Both the position numbers and the translations under genes were made by a program. A stretch of 64,000 nucleotides of DNA, taken from positions 5,125,001 to 5,189,000 of the forward strand of contig NZ_JAPEMC010000001.1 in assembly GCF_026343115.1 (NCBI RefSeq). Direction: 5' to 3'. Positions 1-13,771 of this stretch are shown piece after piece. How positions within the stretch are numbered: position 1 is the first letter of the stretch; every line of letters begins with the position of its first letter. Origin of the DNA: Streptomyces sp. NBC_00102. GTDB lineage: Bacteria > Actinomycetota > Actinomycetes > Streptomycetales > Streptomycetaceae. The notes beneath the pieces were generated by a model that had not been told where the DNA came from, ran no database searches, and saw only the letters and a program-made list of their open reading frames with translations.

Positions 1-1396
<1,396 letters not shown>

Positions 1397-1470
1397 TCAG
1401 TTGCTCGCGTCCACTGTGTTGGTTCTGAAATAACAACCGCCGTGTTTTTCCGGTTGGTTAATTTCATAGT

Positions 1471-1589
1471 GTTTCGGTGGTCATTGCGTTAGGGAAACGC
1501 CCGGTTACATTCCGAACCCGGAAGCTAAGCCTTTCAGCGCCGATGGTACTGCAGGGGGGACCCTGTGGGAGAGTAGGACGCCGCCGAAC
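1471..1589 (+). rRNA. rrf: 5S ribosomal RNA
   Basis: The start GTTTCGGTGGTCATTGCGTT and the core CGCCCGGTTACATTCCGAAC are typical of Streptomyces 5S rRNA, and the 3' part GGAGAGTAGGACGCCGCCGA pairs with the 5' end. The length of about 119 nt fits. It closes a 16S-23S-5S operon and is followed directly by a terminator. The ends are accurate to within a few bases. Confidence 0.97.
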
Positions 1590-1604
1590 AATTTTTCCGG
1601 GAGA

Positions 1605-1632
1605 CCCCCGTGCCTTGTGGCACGGGGGTTTT
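1605..1632 (+). terminator. Intrinsic terminator of the rRNA operon
   Basis: A perfect 10-bp stem (CCCCCGTGCC at 1605-1614 and GGCACGGGGG at 1619-1628) closes a TTGT loop and is followed by TTTTCTG. It lies 15 bases after the 5S rRNA 3' end, as expected for the end of an rRNA operon. Confidence 0.95.
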
Positions 1633-1737
1633 CTGCGTTTACGGACAATTCTCGACGAGAGGTTGTGGGGTGTCTTCGAGACCCGAGCCGGAATTTGAGC
1701 GGAGACCGTGTCAGTCGTCCCCAGTACGATCCGGATC

Positions 1738-2181
1738 ATGGGGAACCTCTACGACTACTACGCCGCCACCGGCGACACCCAGGCGATAGCGCTGTCCGAG
1801 GACGAGGATGTTGCCGGCCCAGCCGATCCGTTCGGCCTGATCGGGCTCAAAGGGGTCATGCCGCACGGGATTCTCGGCATCGTCGAATCCTGCCTGACGG
1901 GCAGGTCCGAGGAGCAGGTGGAGGCCGACCCGCGCTTTTGCGAGCTGGTCAGCGAGGACAATGAGGACGGACCCTGGCTCGTCTCGCTCACGGACACCCT
2001 CCGGGACGCGCTCGCGGAAGCCACCCCGGACCGTCTGCTGGAAGCCGCCACCGCGTGGACACGGACGGAGGATGGCGCGGACCAGGACCCGGAGCTCATG
2101 GCCGACTTCTTGGAACGCCTCGCCGGACTCGCCCGCGACGCCGGGCCGCAGCGGGGTCTGTACTGCCGTATGTCCTTGTGA
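1738..2181 (+). CDS. Hypothetical protein
   Basis: An acidic protein of 147 residues beginning MGNLYDYYAATGD. Its codons are strongly GC-biased at third positions, so it is very likely a real gene. I recognise no catalytic motif, signal peptide or membrane segment. The PFGLIGLKGVMPHGILGIVE stretch looks like a folded core, and the second half is rich in acidic helices (LADFLERLAGLARDA type). It has the feel of a small DUF-type cytoplasmic protein, but I cannot name the family. The start is uncertain: GTG at 1708 (10 residues longer) is the alternative, and neither has a convincing ribosome-binding site. It converges on the next gene with a gap of 19 bases. Confidence 0.75.
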   Translation: MGNLYDYYAATGDTQAIALSEDEDVAGPADPFGLIGLKGVMPHGILGIVESCLTGRSEEQVEADPRFCELVSEDNEDGPWLVSLTDTLRDALAEATPDRLLEAATAWTRTEDGADQDPELMADFLERLAGLARDAGPQRGLYCRMSL

Positions 2182-2200
2182 CGGTTCAGCCGCACCCGTG

Positions 2201-3013
2201 TCAGTGCGCCACCGAAGCCCGGTACACATCCAGGGCCGATCGCGGCGCGCGCCCGAGGAGTCTCGGGAGGGCGTTGTCCTCGATTCCGCTGCCGTCGAGG
2301 AAGCCCGCGGCGACGGCCGAGTACGCGCCGACGAGCATGGGCACCTGGAAGGGGAGGGCCTCGCCGGCCGAGGCGATCGCCTCGCGGGTCGCGGCGAGCG
2401 AGCCGGGCCGGTACCGACCGCCCACCGCCTTCGCCAGATCGTCGCCGCCCAGCGACTCCTCGCCCACGAGTTCGTAGACCTTTCCCGCGTGCGCACCGGG
2501 CTCGGTCACCACCCGGGCAGCCACCGCGGCCAGGTCCTCCCTGGCCACCGCCGCCAGCCTGCCCTCGCCCAGCGGGGCCGTGATCGTACCGTCGGCGCCG
2601 GGCGCCGCGACGGCGGCGAGGAATTCGGCGTACAGGCCGTTGCGCAGCACCGTCCAGGTCAACGGGGAGCGTGCCAGGCGGCGTTCGGTCCAGCGGTGGG
2701 CGAGGGCGAAGGGCAGGTGGTCGCCGTCGCCGCTCACGCTGGTGTAGACGACGTGGCGCACTCCGGCCTTCTCGGCGGCGGAGATCGCGGCTTCGTGCCG
2801 GGCGAGGACGACGTCGTCCTCGCCGTATCCGGCGGAGATGAGCAGGAGCGTCTCCACCCCGGAGAAGTCCAGCGAGGACGGGTCGTCGAAGTCGGTACGC
2901 CGCTCCGACGTCGAACGCGGGGTCCGGGTGCCGAGCGCGAGGCCGTCGCGGCCTGCCAGTTCCTCGGTGACGAGCCTGCCGAGAGCGCCGTTCGCGCCGG
3001 TGATGAGCAACAT
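2201..3013 (-). CDS. NmrA/QOR2-type NAD(P)-binding oxidoreductase
   Basis: A 270-residue protein with an N-terminal Rossmann dinucleotide-binding motif (LLITGANGALGRL, residues 2-14), followed by short-chain-dehydrogenase-like strands (GVRHVVYTSVSGDG, then LTWTVLRNGLYAEF). This is the layout of the atypical SDR family of NmrA-like proteins and quinone oxidoreductase 2 (YtfG), which bind NAD(P)H and reduce quinones or sense redox state. A strong ribosome-binding site (AGGAGGG, 5 bases before ATG) sets the start. It is divergent, with a gap of only 70 bp, from an HxlR regulator, the usual arrangement in which the regulator controls the reductase in response to electrophiles. Substrate is unknown. 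Confidence 0.9.
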   Translation of the reverse strand: MLLITGANGALGRLVTEELAGRDGLALGTRTPRSTSERRTDFDDPSSLDFSGVETLLLISAGYGEDDVVLARHEAAISAAEKAGVRHVVYTSVSGDGDHLPFALAHRWTERRLARSPLTWTVLRNGLYAEFLAAVAAPGADGTITAPLGEGRLAAVAREDLAAVAARVVTEPGAHAGKVYELVGEESLGGDDLAKAVGGRYRPGSLAATREAIASAGEALPFQVPMLVGAYSAVAAGFLDGSGIEDNALPRLLGRAPRSALDVYRASVAH

Positions 3014-3083
3014 GGAAGTTCCCTCCTGAGCCGTGTGTTCTCATCCTCGGGAGTGGACGCGGATCGCATAAGGAGGCACTTCG

Positions 3084-3515
3084 ATGTCGGTAGGGCACAC
3101 CGGTGTAACCAGGTCCGAGCCGCAGGAGCCGGTGATCGTCTGCGAGACGCCGCAGGACGAGTGCGGGGTAAGGGACGTCCTCGACCGGCTCGGCGACAAA
3201 TGGTCGGTCTACGTGATCGTCGAACTCGCTTCCGGGGTACGGCGCTTCAAGGAGCTGCAACGGCGGATTCCGGGCGGGGTCTCGCAGCGCATGCTGACTC
3301 TGACCGTCCGGCGCCTGGAGCGCGACGGCCTGGTGAACCGGACCGTGTACCCGACCGTTCCCGCCCAGGTCGAGTACGAGCTCACCGAACTGGGGCACAG
3401 TCTCACCCACCTGGTCAAGGCGCTGGCGGACTGGTCGATCGAGCACCGGCCGGTCATCGCCGCCGCCCGCGAGGCCTGGGACGACGCCGGCCGCACCCCG
3501 GCCTTCGGCTCCTGA
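3084..3515 (+). CDS. HxlR-family winged-helix transcriptional regulator
   Basis: A 143-residue protein with the HxlR/MarR-like DUF24 winged helix. The N-terminal Cys region (VICETPQDECGVRDVLDRLG) is followed by the signature DKWSVYVIVELASGVRRF, a recognition helix region (IPGGVSQRMLTLTVRRLERD) and the wing (GLVNRTVYPTVPAQVEYELT). HxlR regulators such as HypR, YodB and QorR sense electrophiles or oxidants through an N-terminal cysteine and repress a divergent oxidoreductase. Here two cysteines near residues 29 and 36 could serve. AAGGAGG lies 7 bases before ATG. The 70-bp divergent region should hold its operator. Confidence 0.93.
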   Translation: MSVGHTGVTRSEPQEPVIVCETPQDECGVRDVLDRLGDKWSVYVIVELASGVRRFKELQRRIPGGVSQRMLTLTVRRLERDGLVNRTVYPTVPAQVEYELTELGHSLTHLVKALADWSIEHRPVIAAAREAWDDAGRTPAFGS

Positions 3516-3518
3516 GAC

Positions 3519-3998
3519 TCAGGGGTGCATACGGGCGCCCTTGAGGACCTTGTCCACCGCGTTGCGCGGCCCGTACACCGCCAGGCCCACGAGGTCGAGG
3601 CCGGCCGTACCCACGGCCCGTACGGCCGCCCGGTTGTCCCGGTCGTTGCCCGTGGCGAACAGGTCCGAGGTGAACAGGGACCTCGGCAGGGCGCGGGAGA
3701 GCGCACGGCCGTGCGCGGCGGTCAGCACCTCCTTCGTCCCCTCGAAGACCAGCACGGGCTGGCGGAACATCGGCAGGTACGGGGTGCCGTCGGCGTCCTG
3801 GTACGGCTCGCCGATCACCTCGGGCGCCACCGTGGAGAGGCCGCTGACCAGGAAAGCGGTCACGTTCAGCCGCTGCCAGGTCTCCAGGTCCTCGCGGAGC
3901 AGGACGGCGATCTTGGTGTCGAAGCGGACGGGGGCGTCGTCGTACGGGGTGGCGTTCCCGGCGGTGTTCCCGGAGGTGTTCTCGTTCTCGGTGTTCAT
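3519..3998 (-). CDS. DUF2000 family protein
   Basis: A 159-residue protein whose body (VRFDTKIAVLLREDLETWQR, LNVTAFLVSGL, then PVLVFEGTKEVLTAAHGRAL) matches what I know of the DUF2000 family, small cytoplasmic proteins of unknown biochemical function. The start at 3998 (MNTENENTSG) is preferred over a longer frame because it leaves room for the divergent AraC gene. The N-terminal 20 residues are Asn/Glu/Thr-rich and probably disordered. It is divergent from an AraC regulator with about 50 bp between starts, a pairing often seen in Streptomyces, so the regulator probably controls it. Confidence 0.85.
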   Translation of the reverse strand: MNTENENTSGNTAGNATPYDDAPVRFDTKIAVLLREDLETWQRLNVTAFLVSGLSTVAPEVIGEPYQDADGTPYLPMFRQPVLVFEGTKEVLTAAHGRALSRALPRSLFTSDLFATGNDRDNRAAVRAVGTAGLDLVGLAVYGPRNAVDKVLKGARMHP

Positions 3999-4924
3999 GC
4001 TCCGAGACTCCGCGATGCCCGTCCGCCGGGTCTTGTACGTTCTTTGCGTGCCGTCCTCGCCGGAGCAGGAAGAGATCTCCGCATGGCGCCCGCACGTCCC
4101 GGGCGTCGTGGAGGTCCTGCATGCCCACTTCACCGAACACGCCTACCCGATGCACGTACACGACGCCTGGACCCTTCTGATCGTCGACGACGGAGCCGTC
4201 CGCTACGACCTCGACCGGTACGAGCGCGGCACCCCGCGCGACACCGTGTCCCTGCTGCCCCCGCAGGTCCCGCACAACGGCTCGCCCGCCACCGCGCACG
4301 GCTTCCGCAAGCGCGTCGTCTACCTCGACCTGACCCAGCTCGACGCGAGCCTCATCGGGCCCGCGGTGGACCACCCGGACTTCGCCGATCCGCTGCTGCG
4401 CACGCGCGTCGGGCAGCTGCACGCGGCCCTCGCGCATCCCGGTGACGCTTTCGAGGCGGAGAGCCGGCTGGCCTTCGTGGGGGAGCGGCTGCGTGCGCTC
4501 CTCGGTCCGGGACAGGATCGCGGCGGGCCGGTGCCCGAGGGCCGGGGCGTCGCCCGGGACCTGCGCGACCTGCTCGACGAGCGGCTGGTCGACGGCCTCA
4601 CCCTGGCCCAGGCCGCGCGCCTGGTCCACGCCCACCCCACGCATCTCGTACGGGCCTTCAGCGGTGCGTTCGGTATCGCCCCGCACCAGTACGTGACCTC
4701 CCGCCGCGTCGACCTGGCCCGCCGGCTGCTGCTCGACGGGCGTCCGCCGGGGGAGGTGGCGGCCGCGGCCGGCTTCCACGACCAGTCCCACCTCACCCGG
4801 CACTTCAAGCGGATCATGGGTACCACCCCGGGCCGGTTCGCCCGCGCCGGAACGCCGGGAGGCCCGGACCGCACGGTCCGGGCTTCCCTCGGTACGGATA
4901 CGGGCGCGGGTCCGCGCCCGCCGG

Positions 4925-7393
<2,469 letters not shown>

Positions 7394-7455
7394 GGGGACG
7401 GCCTCCTCGGGGGGTCGGTCGGGGCGGGGCGGGCGGAACGGTGAAAACCTCGCGG

Positions 7456-7510
7456 GCCGGTGGGCCTGGTGCCCGGCCGGACGGCCGGGCCGGGCACCAG
7501 GCCCACCGGC
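7456..7510 (-). terminator. Long perfect hairpin between mak and glgB
   Basis: A perfect 23-bp inverted repeat (arms 7456-7478 and 7488-7510, 9-base loop) built on GGTGGGCCTGGTGCCCGGCC. It sits in the 157-bp gap after the mak stop codon and before the glgB start. There is no U-tract, which is usual for Streptomyces terminators. It could terminate or attenuate read-through into glgB, or stabilise the upstream mRNA. Confidence 0.8.
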
Positions 7511-7550
7511 CCGTCGGTCCGCGACGGCGGGGGAGCCGCGCGGACCAGGA

Positions 7551-8993
7551 TCAGGTGGACGCGGCGAGCCGCTGGATCGCGGCCATCGGGACGGGCAGCC
7601 AGTCGGGGCGGTGCCGTGCCTCGTACAGCACTTCGTACACGGCCTTGTCCGTCTCGTGGGCGCGCAGCAGCTCGGGTTCGCTGCGCGGGTCGGTGCCCGA
7701 GACCTCGGCGTACCCCTCGCAGTACGCGGAGCGGCAGCGTTCCGCCCACGCGTCGCTCCAGGGCCGGTGGGAGCGGGCCGCGTAGTCGAAGGAGCGGAGC
7801 ATTCCGGCGACGTCGCGCACCGGTGGCTGCGGGCTGCGGCGTTCGGCGAGCGGCTTGGCGGGTTCGCCCTCGAAGTCGATCAGTGACCAGAACCCGTCGG
7901 CGCCGCGGAGCGTCTGTCCGAGGTGCAGATCGCCGTGGACCCGGTGGGTGGCCCAGGAGCGGCCGCGGTGCCCCAGCTCCGCCACCGCTTCGAAGGCGGC
8001 GTGCAGCGCGGGGACGTACGGCAGGAGAGCGGGGACGGCCTGCGCGGTCGACTCCAGCCGCTGGGTCATCCCGGCGACCAGCTGTTCGATGCCCGCCAGG
8101 CGCAGGTCCGGGCCCGGCAGGGCGGAGGCGAGCGCGGAGTGCACCTCGGCGGTGGCCCGGCCGAGCGCCCGGGACTCCGGGACGAAGTCGCGTCCCGCCG
8201 CGAGCGCGCCGAGCGCCAGTTGCCAGCCGTCCTCGGCGCCGCGCAGGAAGGGTTGCAGCACCCCGAGGGTGAGCGGTTCGGGGGTGGTGGCCTCGAACCA
8301 GGCGACGGGTGCGGGCACCCGTCCGCAGCCCTCGCCGACGAGGGCGAGCGGCAGTTCCAGATCGGGGTTGGTCCCCGGGAAGACCCTCCGCAGGATCTTC
8401 AGGATGTACGCGTCGCCGAAAACGAGCGAGGAGTTGGACTGTTCGGTGTCGAGCAGCCGTGGTGCGAGCCCGGCCGGAATCGTTTCCGCGCGTTCGAAGC
8501 GGAGCGCGCCGAGCGGTCCGGGGCGGCGGAACCGCTCCAGCAGCAGACCCGCCAGCCGTGGATCGTGCAGGCCCTCGTATACGGTGCGGCCCGCCAGCGG
8601 CCCGTCCGTCACCCGCCCGATGAGCGCGGGCGCCAGCACCGGCGGCAGTTCCGTCCGTACCCCGAGCAGGAGTTGGTAGCAGTCACCGGTGGCGCGGGCG
8701 GGCAGTCCGGGCTGGTGGACCCGGACCAGGAGGTGGAGCAGCCCGGGGCCGGTCGCGGTGGAGTCGACCGGCAGTATCTCCGTCGCGGAGACCAGGGTGA
8801 ACCCGGCGACCGGGTGGCCCTTGCCGGCGAACCACCGTTGCCTGGGCAGCCAGTCGTGGAGCAGGGGGGCGAGGGAGGGCAGGAGTGCGGTCCCCGCCGC
8901 GGCGCCCCCCGGCCGCGGATGGGGTTGTGGGTGGGGCGCCTGTTTCGTGGTGCTTTTCGCCAGGGCGACGTGAGTGGATGCAGCCTCCGACAT
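7551..8993 (-). CDS. mak: Maltokinase (Mak/Pep2)
   Basis: A 480-residue ATP-dependent maltose 1-kinase, which makes the maltose-1-phosphate used by GlgE. The N-terminal cap domain is recognisable ([18 protein letters not shown], typical of actinobacterial maltokinases). The C-terminal aminoglycoside-phosphotransferase-like lobe carries the catalytic loop HGDLHLGQ (Asp near 355) and the metal-binding LIDFEGEP. The start [10 protein letters not shown] is chosen because an AAAGGA site precedes it by 9 bases; the open frame continues upstream with no recognisable domain. It lies 273 bp downstream of treS in the same direction. TreS and Mak are separate proteins here, not fused as in some actinobacteria. 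Confidence 0.95.
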   Translation of the reverse strand: MSEAASTHVALAKSTTKQAPHPQPHPRPGGAAAGTALLPSLAPLLHDWLPRQRWFAGKGHPVAGFTLVSATEILPVDSTATGPGLLHLLVRVHQPGLPARATGDCYQLLLGVRTELPPVLAPALIGRVTDGPLAGRTVYEGLHDPRLAGLLLERFRRPGPLGALRFERAETIPAGLAPRLLDTEQSNSSLVFGDAYILKILRRVFPGTNPDLELPLALVGEGCGRVPAPVAWFEATTPEPLTLGVLQPFLRGAEDGWQLALGALAAGRDFVPESRALGRATAEVHSALASALPGPDLRLAGIEQLVAGMTQRLESTAQAVPALLPYVPALHAAFEAVAELGHRGRSWATHRVHGDLHLGQTLRGADGFWSLIDFEGEPAKPLAERRSPQPPVRDVAGMLRSFDYAARSHRPWSDAWAERCRSAYCEGYAEVSGTDPRSEPELLRAHETDKAVYEVLYEARHRPDWLPVPMAAIQRLAAST

Positions 8994-9193
8994 GGCATCG
9001 CGTCCTTTCCCCGGGCACACAGATGCGAGGAGTGTCCCGGATTGCGGCAATGGCTGTCCGGCTGTGCGGGACGTGTCGGCTGAGGATGGTGCGTACGGAC
9101 TCGAATGGCCCAACGGCCGCCCGGGTCCTCCAGGCCGTGTCCGGTGGAGCATGGCCGGGGGCACGGCGCTCGATGTGGGGGAGAGTGCCCCGT

Positions 9194-9217
9194 GCGGGAC
9201 GGTGGAAACCGTCCCGC
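9194..9217 (-). terminator. Hairpin between treS and mak
   Basis: A 10-bp perfect stem (GCGGGACGGT at 9194-9203, ACCGTCCCGC at 9208-9217) with a four-base loop lies 50 bp downstream of the treS stop. No U-tract follows on the minus strand. It may be a partial terminator or an mRNA 3' end stabiliser dividing glgE-treS from mak. Confidence 0.5.
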
Positions 9218-9266
9218 AGGAGCCGTGCGTACCCTTCCCCCGGGTTCAACGCCCCGGTGGTGCAGG

Positions 9267-10973
9267 TCAGATGGCCGGTGCTTCCTTCCGCAGGCGGAAC
9301 CAGTAGAAGCCGTGTCCGGCGAGTGTGAGCAGGTAGGGCCACTCGCCGACGGCGGGGAAGCGCACCCCGCCGATCAGTTCGACCGGGTGGCGCCCGTTGA
9401 AGGACCGCAGATCGAGCTCGGTCGGCTGCGCGAACCGCGAGAAGTTGTGGACGCACAGCACGAGATCGTCCCCGTACTCACGGGTGAACGCGAGCACCGC
9501 CGGGTTGGACGAGGGCAGTTCGGTGTACTCGCCCAGTCCGAAGGCCGGATTCTGCTTGCGGATCTCGATCATCCGCCGGGTCCAGTGCAGCAGCGAGGAG
9601 GGCGACGCCATGGACGCTTCGACGTTGGTGACCTGGTAGCCGTAGACCGGGTCCATGATCGTGGGCAGGAAGAGCCGGCCGGGGTCGCTGGAGGAGAACC
9701 CGGCGTTGCGGTCCGGCGTCCACTGCATCGGGGTGCGCACCCCGTCGCGGTCGCCGAGCCAGATGTTGTCGCCCATCCCGATCTCGTCCCCGTAGTAGAG
9801 GATCGGGGAGCCGGGCAGCGACAGCAGCAGGGCGGTGAACAGCTCGATCTGGTTGCGGTCGTTGTCCAGCAGCGGGGCGAGGCGGCGCCGGATGCCGATG
9901 TTGGCCCGCATCCTGGGGTCCTTGGCGTACTCGGCGTACATGTAGTCGCGCTCTTCGTCCGTGACCATTTCGAGGGTGAGCTCGTCGTGGTTGCGCAGGA
10001 AGATGCCCCACTGGCAGTTCTTCGGGATCGCCGGTGTCTTGGCCAGGACTTCGGAGACCGGGTAGCGGCTCTCCCGCCGTACCGCCATGAAGATGCGCGG
10101 CATCACGGGGAAGTGGAACGCCATGTGGCACTCGTCGCCGCCGGCCTGGTAGTCGCCGAAGTAGTCGACGACGTCCTCGGGCCACTGGTTGGCCTCGGCG
10201 AGCAGCACGGTGTCCGGGTAGTTGGCGTCGATCTCCTTGCGGACCCTCTTGAGGAAGCCGTGGGTCTCGGGGAGGTTCTCGCAGTTGGTGCCCTCGCGCT
10301 GGTAGAGGTACGGCACGGCGTCCACCCGGAAGCCGTCGATGCCGAGGTCCAGCCAGAACCGGAGGGCGGAGATGATCTCCTCCTGCACCGCCGGGTTGTC
10401 GTAGTTGAGGTCGGGCTGGTGCGAGAAGAACCGGTGCCAGTAGTACTGCTTGCGCACCGGGTCGAAGGTCCAGTTCGAGGTCTCCGTGTCGACGAAGATG
10501 ATCCTCGCGTCGGGGAACTGCTTGTCGTCGTCGGCCCAGACGTAGTAGTCGCCGTACGGGCCGTCGGGGTCGGACCGGGACTGCTGGAACCACTCGTGCT
10601 GGTCGCTCGTGTGGTTCATGACGAAGTCGATGATGACGCGCATGCCGCGCTGGTGCGCGGCGTCCACGAACTCCACGAAGTCGGCGAGGTCGCCGAACTC
10701 CGGAAGCACCGCGGTGTAGTCCGAGACGTCGTAACCGCCGTCGCGCAGGGGCGACTTGAAGAACGGCGGCAGCCAGAGGCAGTCGATGCCGAGCCACTGG
10801 AGGTAGTCCAGTTTGGCGGTGATGCCCTTGAGGTCTCCGATGCCGTCGCCGTTGGAGTCCTGGAAGGACCGGACGAGGACCTCGTAGAAGACGGCGCGCT
10901 TGAACCAGTCGGGATCACGGTCCTTGGCGGGGGTGTCCTCGAAGGTGTCGGGAACGGGCTCATTCACGATCAT
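9267..10973 (-). CDS. treS: Trehalose synthase TreS (maltose alpha-D-glucosyltransferase)
   Basis: A 568-residue GH13 enzyme that interconverts trehalose and maltose and feeds maltose to Mak. It shows the complete GH13 set: [15 protein letters not shown] near the N-terminus, [14 protein letters not shown], nucleophile Asp in [11 protein letters not shown] (about 218), acid/base Glu in VLLAEANQW (about 259) and [11 protein letters not shown]. The [20 protein letters not shown] segment is typical of TreS. Its ATG overlaps the glgE stop (ATGA), so the two are translationally coupled. The protein ends with the usual C-terminal beta domain (HGFYWFRL). Confidence 0.97.
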   Translation of the reverse strand: MIVNEPVPDTFEDTPAKDRDPDWFKRAVFYEVLVRSFQDSNGDGIGDLKGITAKLDYLQWLGIDCLWLPPFFKSPLRDGGYDVSDYTAVLPEFGDLADFVEFVDAAHQRGMRVIIDFVMNHTSDQHEWFQQSRSDPDGPYGDYYVWADDDKQFPDARIIFVDTETSNWTFDPVRKQYYWHRFFSHQPDLNYDNPAVQEEIISALRFWLDLGIDGFRVDAVPYLYQREGTNCENLPETHGFLKRVRKEIDANYPDTVLLAEANQWPEDVVDYFGDYQAGGDECHMAFHFPVMPRIFMAVRRESRYPVSEVLAKTPAIPKNCQWGIFLRNHDELTLEMVTDEERDYMYAEYAKDPRMRANIGIRRRLAPLLDNDRNQIELFTALLLSLPGSPILYYGDEIGMGDNIWLGDRDGVRTPMQWTPDRNAGFSSSDPGRLFLPTIMDPVYGYQVTNVEASMASPSSLLHWTRRMIEIRKQNPAFGLGEYTELPSSNPAVLAFTREYGDDLVLCVHNFSRFAQPTELDLRSFNGRHPVELIGGVRFPAVGEWPYLLTLAGHGFYWFRLRKEAPAI

Positions 10974-12970
10974 GGTGTGGGTGACCCTCCGGTCGGCGGG
11001 GACGGTCGCAGGACGACGATGTGCGCGGGCGTGATGCCCGGCTCTAGGCGCACATAGAAGGTCCTGCCCCAGTGATAGGTGTCGCCGGTGAGCTCGTCGC
11101 GCACCGGCACGCTCTCGTGCCAGTCGAGGCCGAGCTGCGGCATGTCCAACGAGACCGTGGCCTCCTGGGTGTGGTGCGGGTCGAGGTTGGCGACCACCAG
11201 GACGGTGTTCGATCCGGAGCGCTTGCTGTAGGCGATCAGCGCGTCGTTGTCGACGGAGTGGAAGTGGACGTCACGCAGCTGCCGGAGCGCCGGATGGCGG
11301 CGCCTGATCCGGTTGAGCGAGGTGATCAGCGGAGCCAGCGAGCGTCCCTCGCGCTCGGCCGCCTCCCAGTCCCTGGGCCTGAGTTCGTACTTCTCCGAGT
11401 GCAGGTACTCCTCGCTCCCCGGGTGGGCCGGGGTGTTCTCGCACAGCTCGAATCCCGCGTACACGCCCCAGGACGGGGAGAGCGTCGCGGCCAGCACGGC
11501 CCGGACCTCGAAGGCGGGCCGGCCGCCGTCCTGGAGGTAGCCGGGAAGGATGTCGGGGGTGTTCACGAAGAAGTTGGGGCGCATGTACGAGGCGGCCCCG
11601 CCGGAGACCTCGGTGGCGTACTCGGTGAGCTCCTGCTTCGTGTTCCGCCAGGTGAAGTACGTGTACGACTGCTGGAAACCGACCTTCGCGAGGGTGTGCA
11701 TCATCGCGGGGCGGGTGAACGCCTCGGCGAGGAACACGACATCCGGGTCGGTGCCGTTGATCTTCTCGATCACCCGCTCCCAGAAGACGACCGGCTTGGT
11801 GTGCGGGTTGTCCACCCGGAAGATCCGCACCCCCCGGTCCATCCAGAACCGCAGCACCCGCACCGTCTCGGCGACCAGGCCCGGCATGTCCTTGTCGAAG
11901 GCGATGGGGTAGATGTCCTGGTACTTCTTCGGCGGGTTCTCGGCGTACGCGATCGAGCCGTCGGGGCGGTGGTGGAACCACTCCGGGTGCTCCTTCACCC
12001 AGGGGTGGTCCGGGGAACACTGGAGCGCGAAGTCCAGCGCGATCTCCATCCGCAGGGTGCGGGCGGTCTCCACGAAGTGGTCGAAGTCCTCCAGCGTCCC
12101 GAGGTCGGGGTGGACCGCGTCGTGGCCGCCGTCGGCCGAACCGATCGCCCACGGCACACCCGGGTCGTCGGCGCCCGCGGTGAGGGTGTTGTCCGGACCC
12201 TTGCGGTGGGAGGTCCCGATGGGGTGGACCGGCGGCAGGTAGACGACGTCGAAGCCCATCGCGGCCACCGCCGGCAGGCGCTCGGCCGCCGTCCGGAACG
12301 TGCCGCTGACCAGCCGGGTCTTCCCGCCGGGGAGGGTTTCGCGGCGGGCGCCCTCGGAGCGCGGGAAGAGTTCGTACCAGGAGCCGTACAGCGCACGCGG
12401 GCGCTCGACGACCAGCGGCAGCGGGCGCGAGGCGGTGACCAGCTCGCGCAGCGGGAAGCGGGCGAGCGGGTCCGCCACCGCCGGGGTGAGCGCCGCGGCC
12501 AACCGGTCGGCGGGCGTACGGGTGTCGTCCCGCAGGGCGTCGACGGCGGCCAGAACCGCCTCCCGGCCGTCCTTCTTCGGGACGCCCGAGGCGGCCCGCT
12601 CGTACAGGGCCGCGCCTTCGGCGAACACCAGCTCGGTGTCGATCCCGGCCGGAATCTTGATCTGGGCGAGCCGCCGCCAGGTGGTCAGTGGGTCGCTCCA
12701 CGCCTCGACCTTGTACGACCAGCGCCCCTCGACGTCCGGGGTGACGTCGGCGCCCCAGCGGTCCGTGCCGGGAGCCAGCTCGCGCAGGGGGACGAACGGG
12801 CCGCGCCGTCCGCTCGGGTCGCGCAGCACGACGTTGGCCGCCACCGCGTCATGGCCTTCGCGGAAGACGGTGGCGGAGACCTGGAAGGTCTCGCCCACCA
12901 CCGCCTTCGCCGGGCGTCTGCCGCAATCGACGAGCGGAAGGACGTCCAGGACGGGGATACGACCGATCAT
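10970..12970 (-). CDS. glgE: Maltosyltransferase GlgE (alpha-1,4-glucan:maltose-1-phosphate)
   Basis: A 666-residue GH13_3 enzyme that extends alpha-1,4-glucan with maltosyl units from maltose-1-phosphate. The protein is close to the S. coelicolor enzyme as I recall it. It begins [12 protein letters not shown], has an N-terminal immunoglobulin-like domain ([20 protein letters not shown]), and the barrel carries the nucleophile Asp in [10 protein letters not shown] (about 387) and the acid/base Glu in [11 protein letters not shown] (about 414). [20 protein letters not shown] is a GlgE hallmark. An ATG at 12970 fits the family length; the frame extends upstream without homology. It leads the operon and is coupled to treS. 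Its promoter must lie in the 800-bp region shared with glgP. Confidence 0.97.
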   Translation of the reverse strand: MIGRIPVLDVLPLVDCGRRPAKAVVGETFQVSATVFREGHDAVAANVVLRDPSGRRGPFVPLRELAPGTDRWGADVTPDVEGRWSYKVEAWSDPLTTWRRLAQIKIPAGIDTELVFAEGAALYERAASGVPKKDGREAVLAAVDALRDDTRTPADRLAAALTPAVADPLARFPLRELVTASRPLPLVVERPRALYGSWYELFPRSEGARRETLPGGKTRLVSGTFRTAAERLPAVAAMGFDVVYLPPVHPIGTSHRKGPDNTLTAGADDPGVPWAIGSADGGHDAVHPDLGTLEDFDHFVETARTLRMEIALDFALQCSPDHPWVKEHPEWFHHRPDGSIAYAENPPKKYQDIYPIAFDKDMPGLVAETVRVLRFWMDRGVRIFRVDNPHTKPVVFWERVIEKINGTDPDVVFLAEAFTRPAMMHTLAKVGFQQSYTYFTWRNTKQELTEYATEVSGGAASYMRPNFFVNTPDILPGYLQDGGRPAFEVRAVLAATLSPSWGVYAGFELCENTPAHPGSEEYLHSEKYELRPRDWEAAEREGRSLAPLITSLNRIRRRHPALRQLRDVHFHSVDNDALIAYSKRSGSNTVLVVANLDPHHTQEATVSLDMPQLGLDWHESVPVRDELTGDTYHWGRTFYVRLEPGITPAHIVVLRPSPPTGGSPTP

Positions 12971-13771
12971 GACATCACCTGAAAGCTGGAGCGGGGCGTG
13001 CGGGGACGACGGCACGCGCGGCGAGGACCGCATCCGCGTGCCGCGAGACGGGGGATCAGTCCTTTGTAGCTGCTCAGCTGTCTGCTGACGGGCTGTGGGC
13101 ATGGCCGCTCCTGTCCGCGTTCACTCGAATGGCACTCGAATGGCTGGCGTGCGCGGGGATGACGCGCACGCTGCGGGGGTGTGCGCGAGGACGTGTGGCG
13201 CCGGGCCGGCTGTGTACGCGGGTAGCCTTCCCACCGCTTTCGCGCGGTCAACCCGGCGCCGTGTTAACTACTGGGTCGTAATCCGGACGCCGCGCGCGTC
13301 CGGCGCACGGCATCGGGCGTGCGGCGTCACACGAGTCACCGGGTACCCGCGCTCCGGCGACTCGCACCTCCCGGTGGGTTCGCCACCCCGGAAGCCTCTC
13401 CCGGCCGGCCCAGGCCCACAAGGTCGCCCGAGGGGGTGAAATCAGCCATATCCGTTCGGAGCGGGCGGGGTTGACGGGGCCGGAGGGGCCCCTGGGGCAG
13501 CGCCGGGGGCACTCCGCGGGCACCTTCCGGGGCCTGTCGACGCACCGTCCGGGACCCTCCCCGGGCACCTTCCGGAGCCTGTCGACGCACCGTCCGGGAC
13601 CTCCGGGGAGACCTTCCGGTGCCCCGCCGACGCGTGCGCCGGACCGCGTGACGACCCCGTGCGCCGTGGCCGCACGCGGCGGTGGGCCGTTACCGTCGTC
13701 AGTGGTTGAGCGGCGCACACCGTGGTGCGGCGTCCCCTCGGATTCGCAACTCCCCTGTAAAGGTGGAACGC
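12971..13771. promoter_or_regulatory. Divergent glgE/glgP intergenic region
   Basis: An 800-bp gene-free stretch between the divergent starts of glgE and glgP. It presumably holds both promoters, though I could not fix a convincing -35/-10 pair. It contains a short direct repeat CACTCGAATGG near 13122-13143, on the glgE side, and a 45-bp-period tandem repeat at 13518-13635 (listed separately). Overlapping open frames lack convincing coding features and are not annotated. Confidence 0.6.
13518..13635. repeat. 45-bp-period tandem repeat upstream of glgP
   Basis: Two copies of a 39-base segment (13518-13556 and 13563-13601, starting GGGCACCTTCCGG and containing CTGTCGACGCACCG) differ at one base and are offset by 45 bp. 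A degenerate third copy (GAGACCTTCCGG then CGACGCG) runs to about 13635. The repeat lies about 140-250 bp before the glgP start. The unit length is a multiple of three, but no convincing protein uses it. Confidence 0.85.

Noticed and set aside
9105..11057. Long plus-strand open frame of about 650 codons opposite treS
   Set aside because: High-GC antisense shadow. treS on the other strand has full GH13 motifs; this frame has low-complexity Val/Gly/Asp-rich composition and no motif.
13248..13718. Minus-strand open frame with an internal peptide repeat opposite the glgP upstream region
   Set aside because: The repeated peptide only reflects the 45-bp DNA repeat. There is no ribosome-binding site and no recognisable domain, and the frame ends inside promoter DNA.
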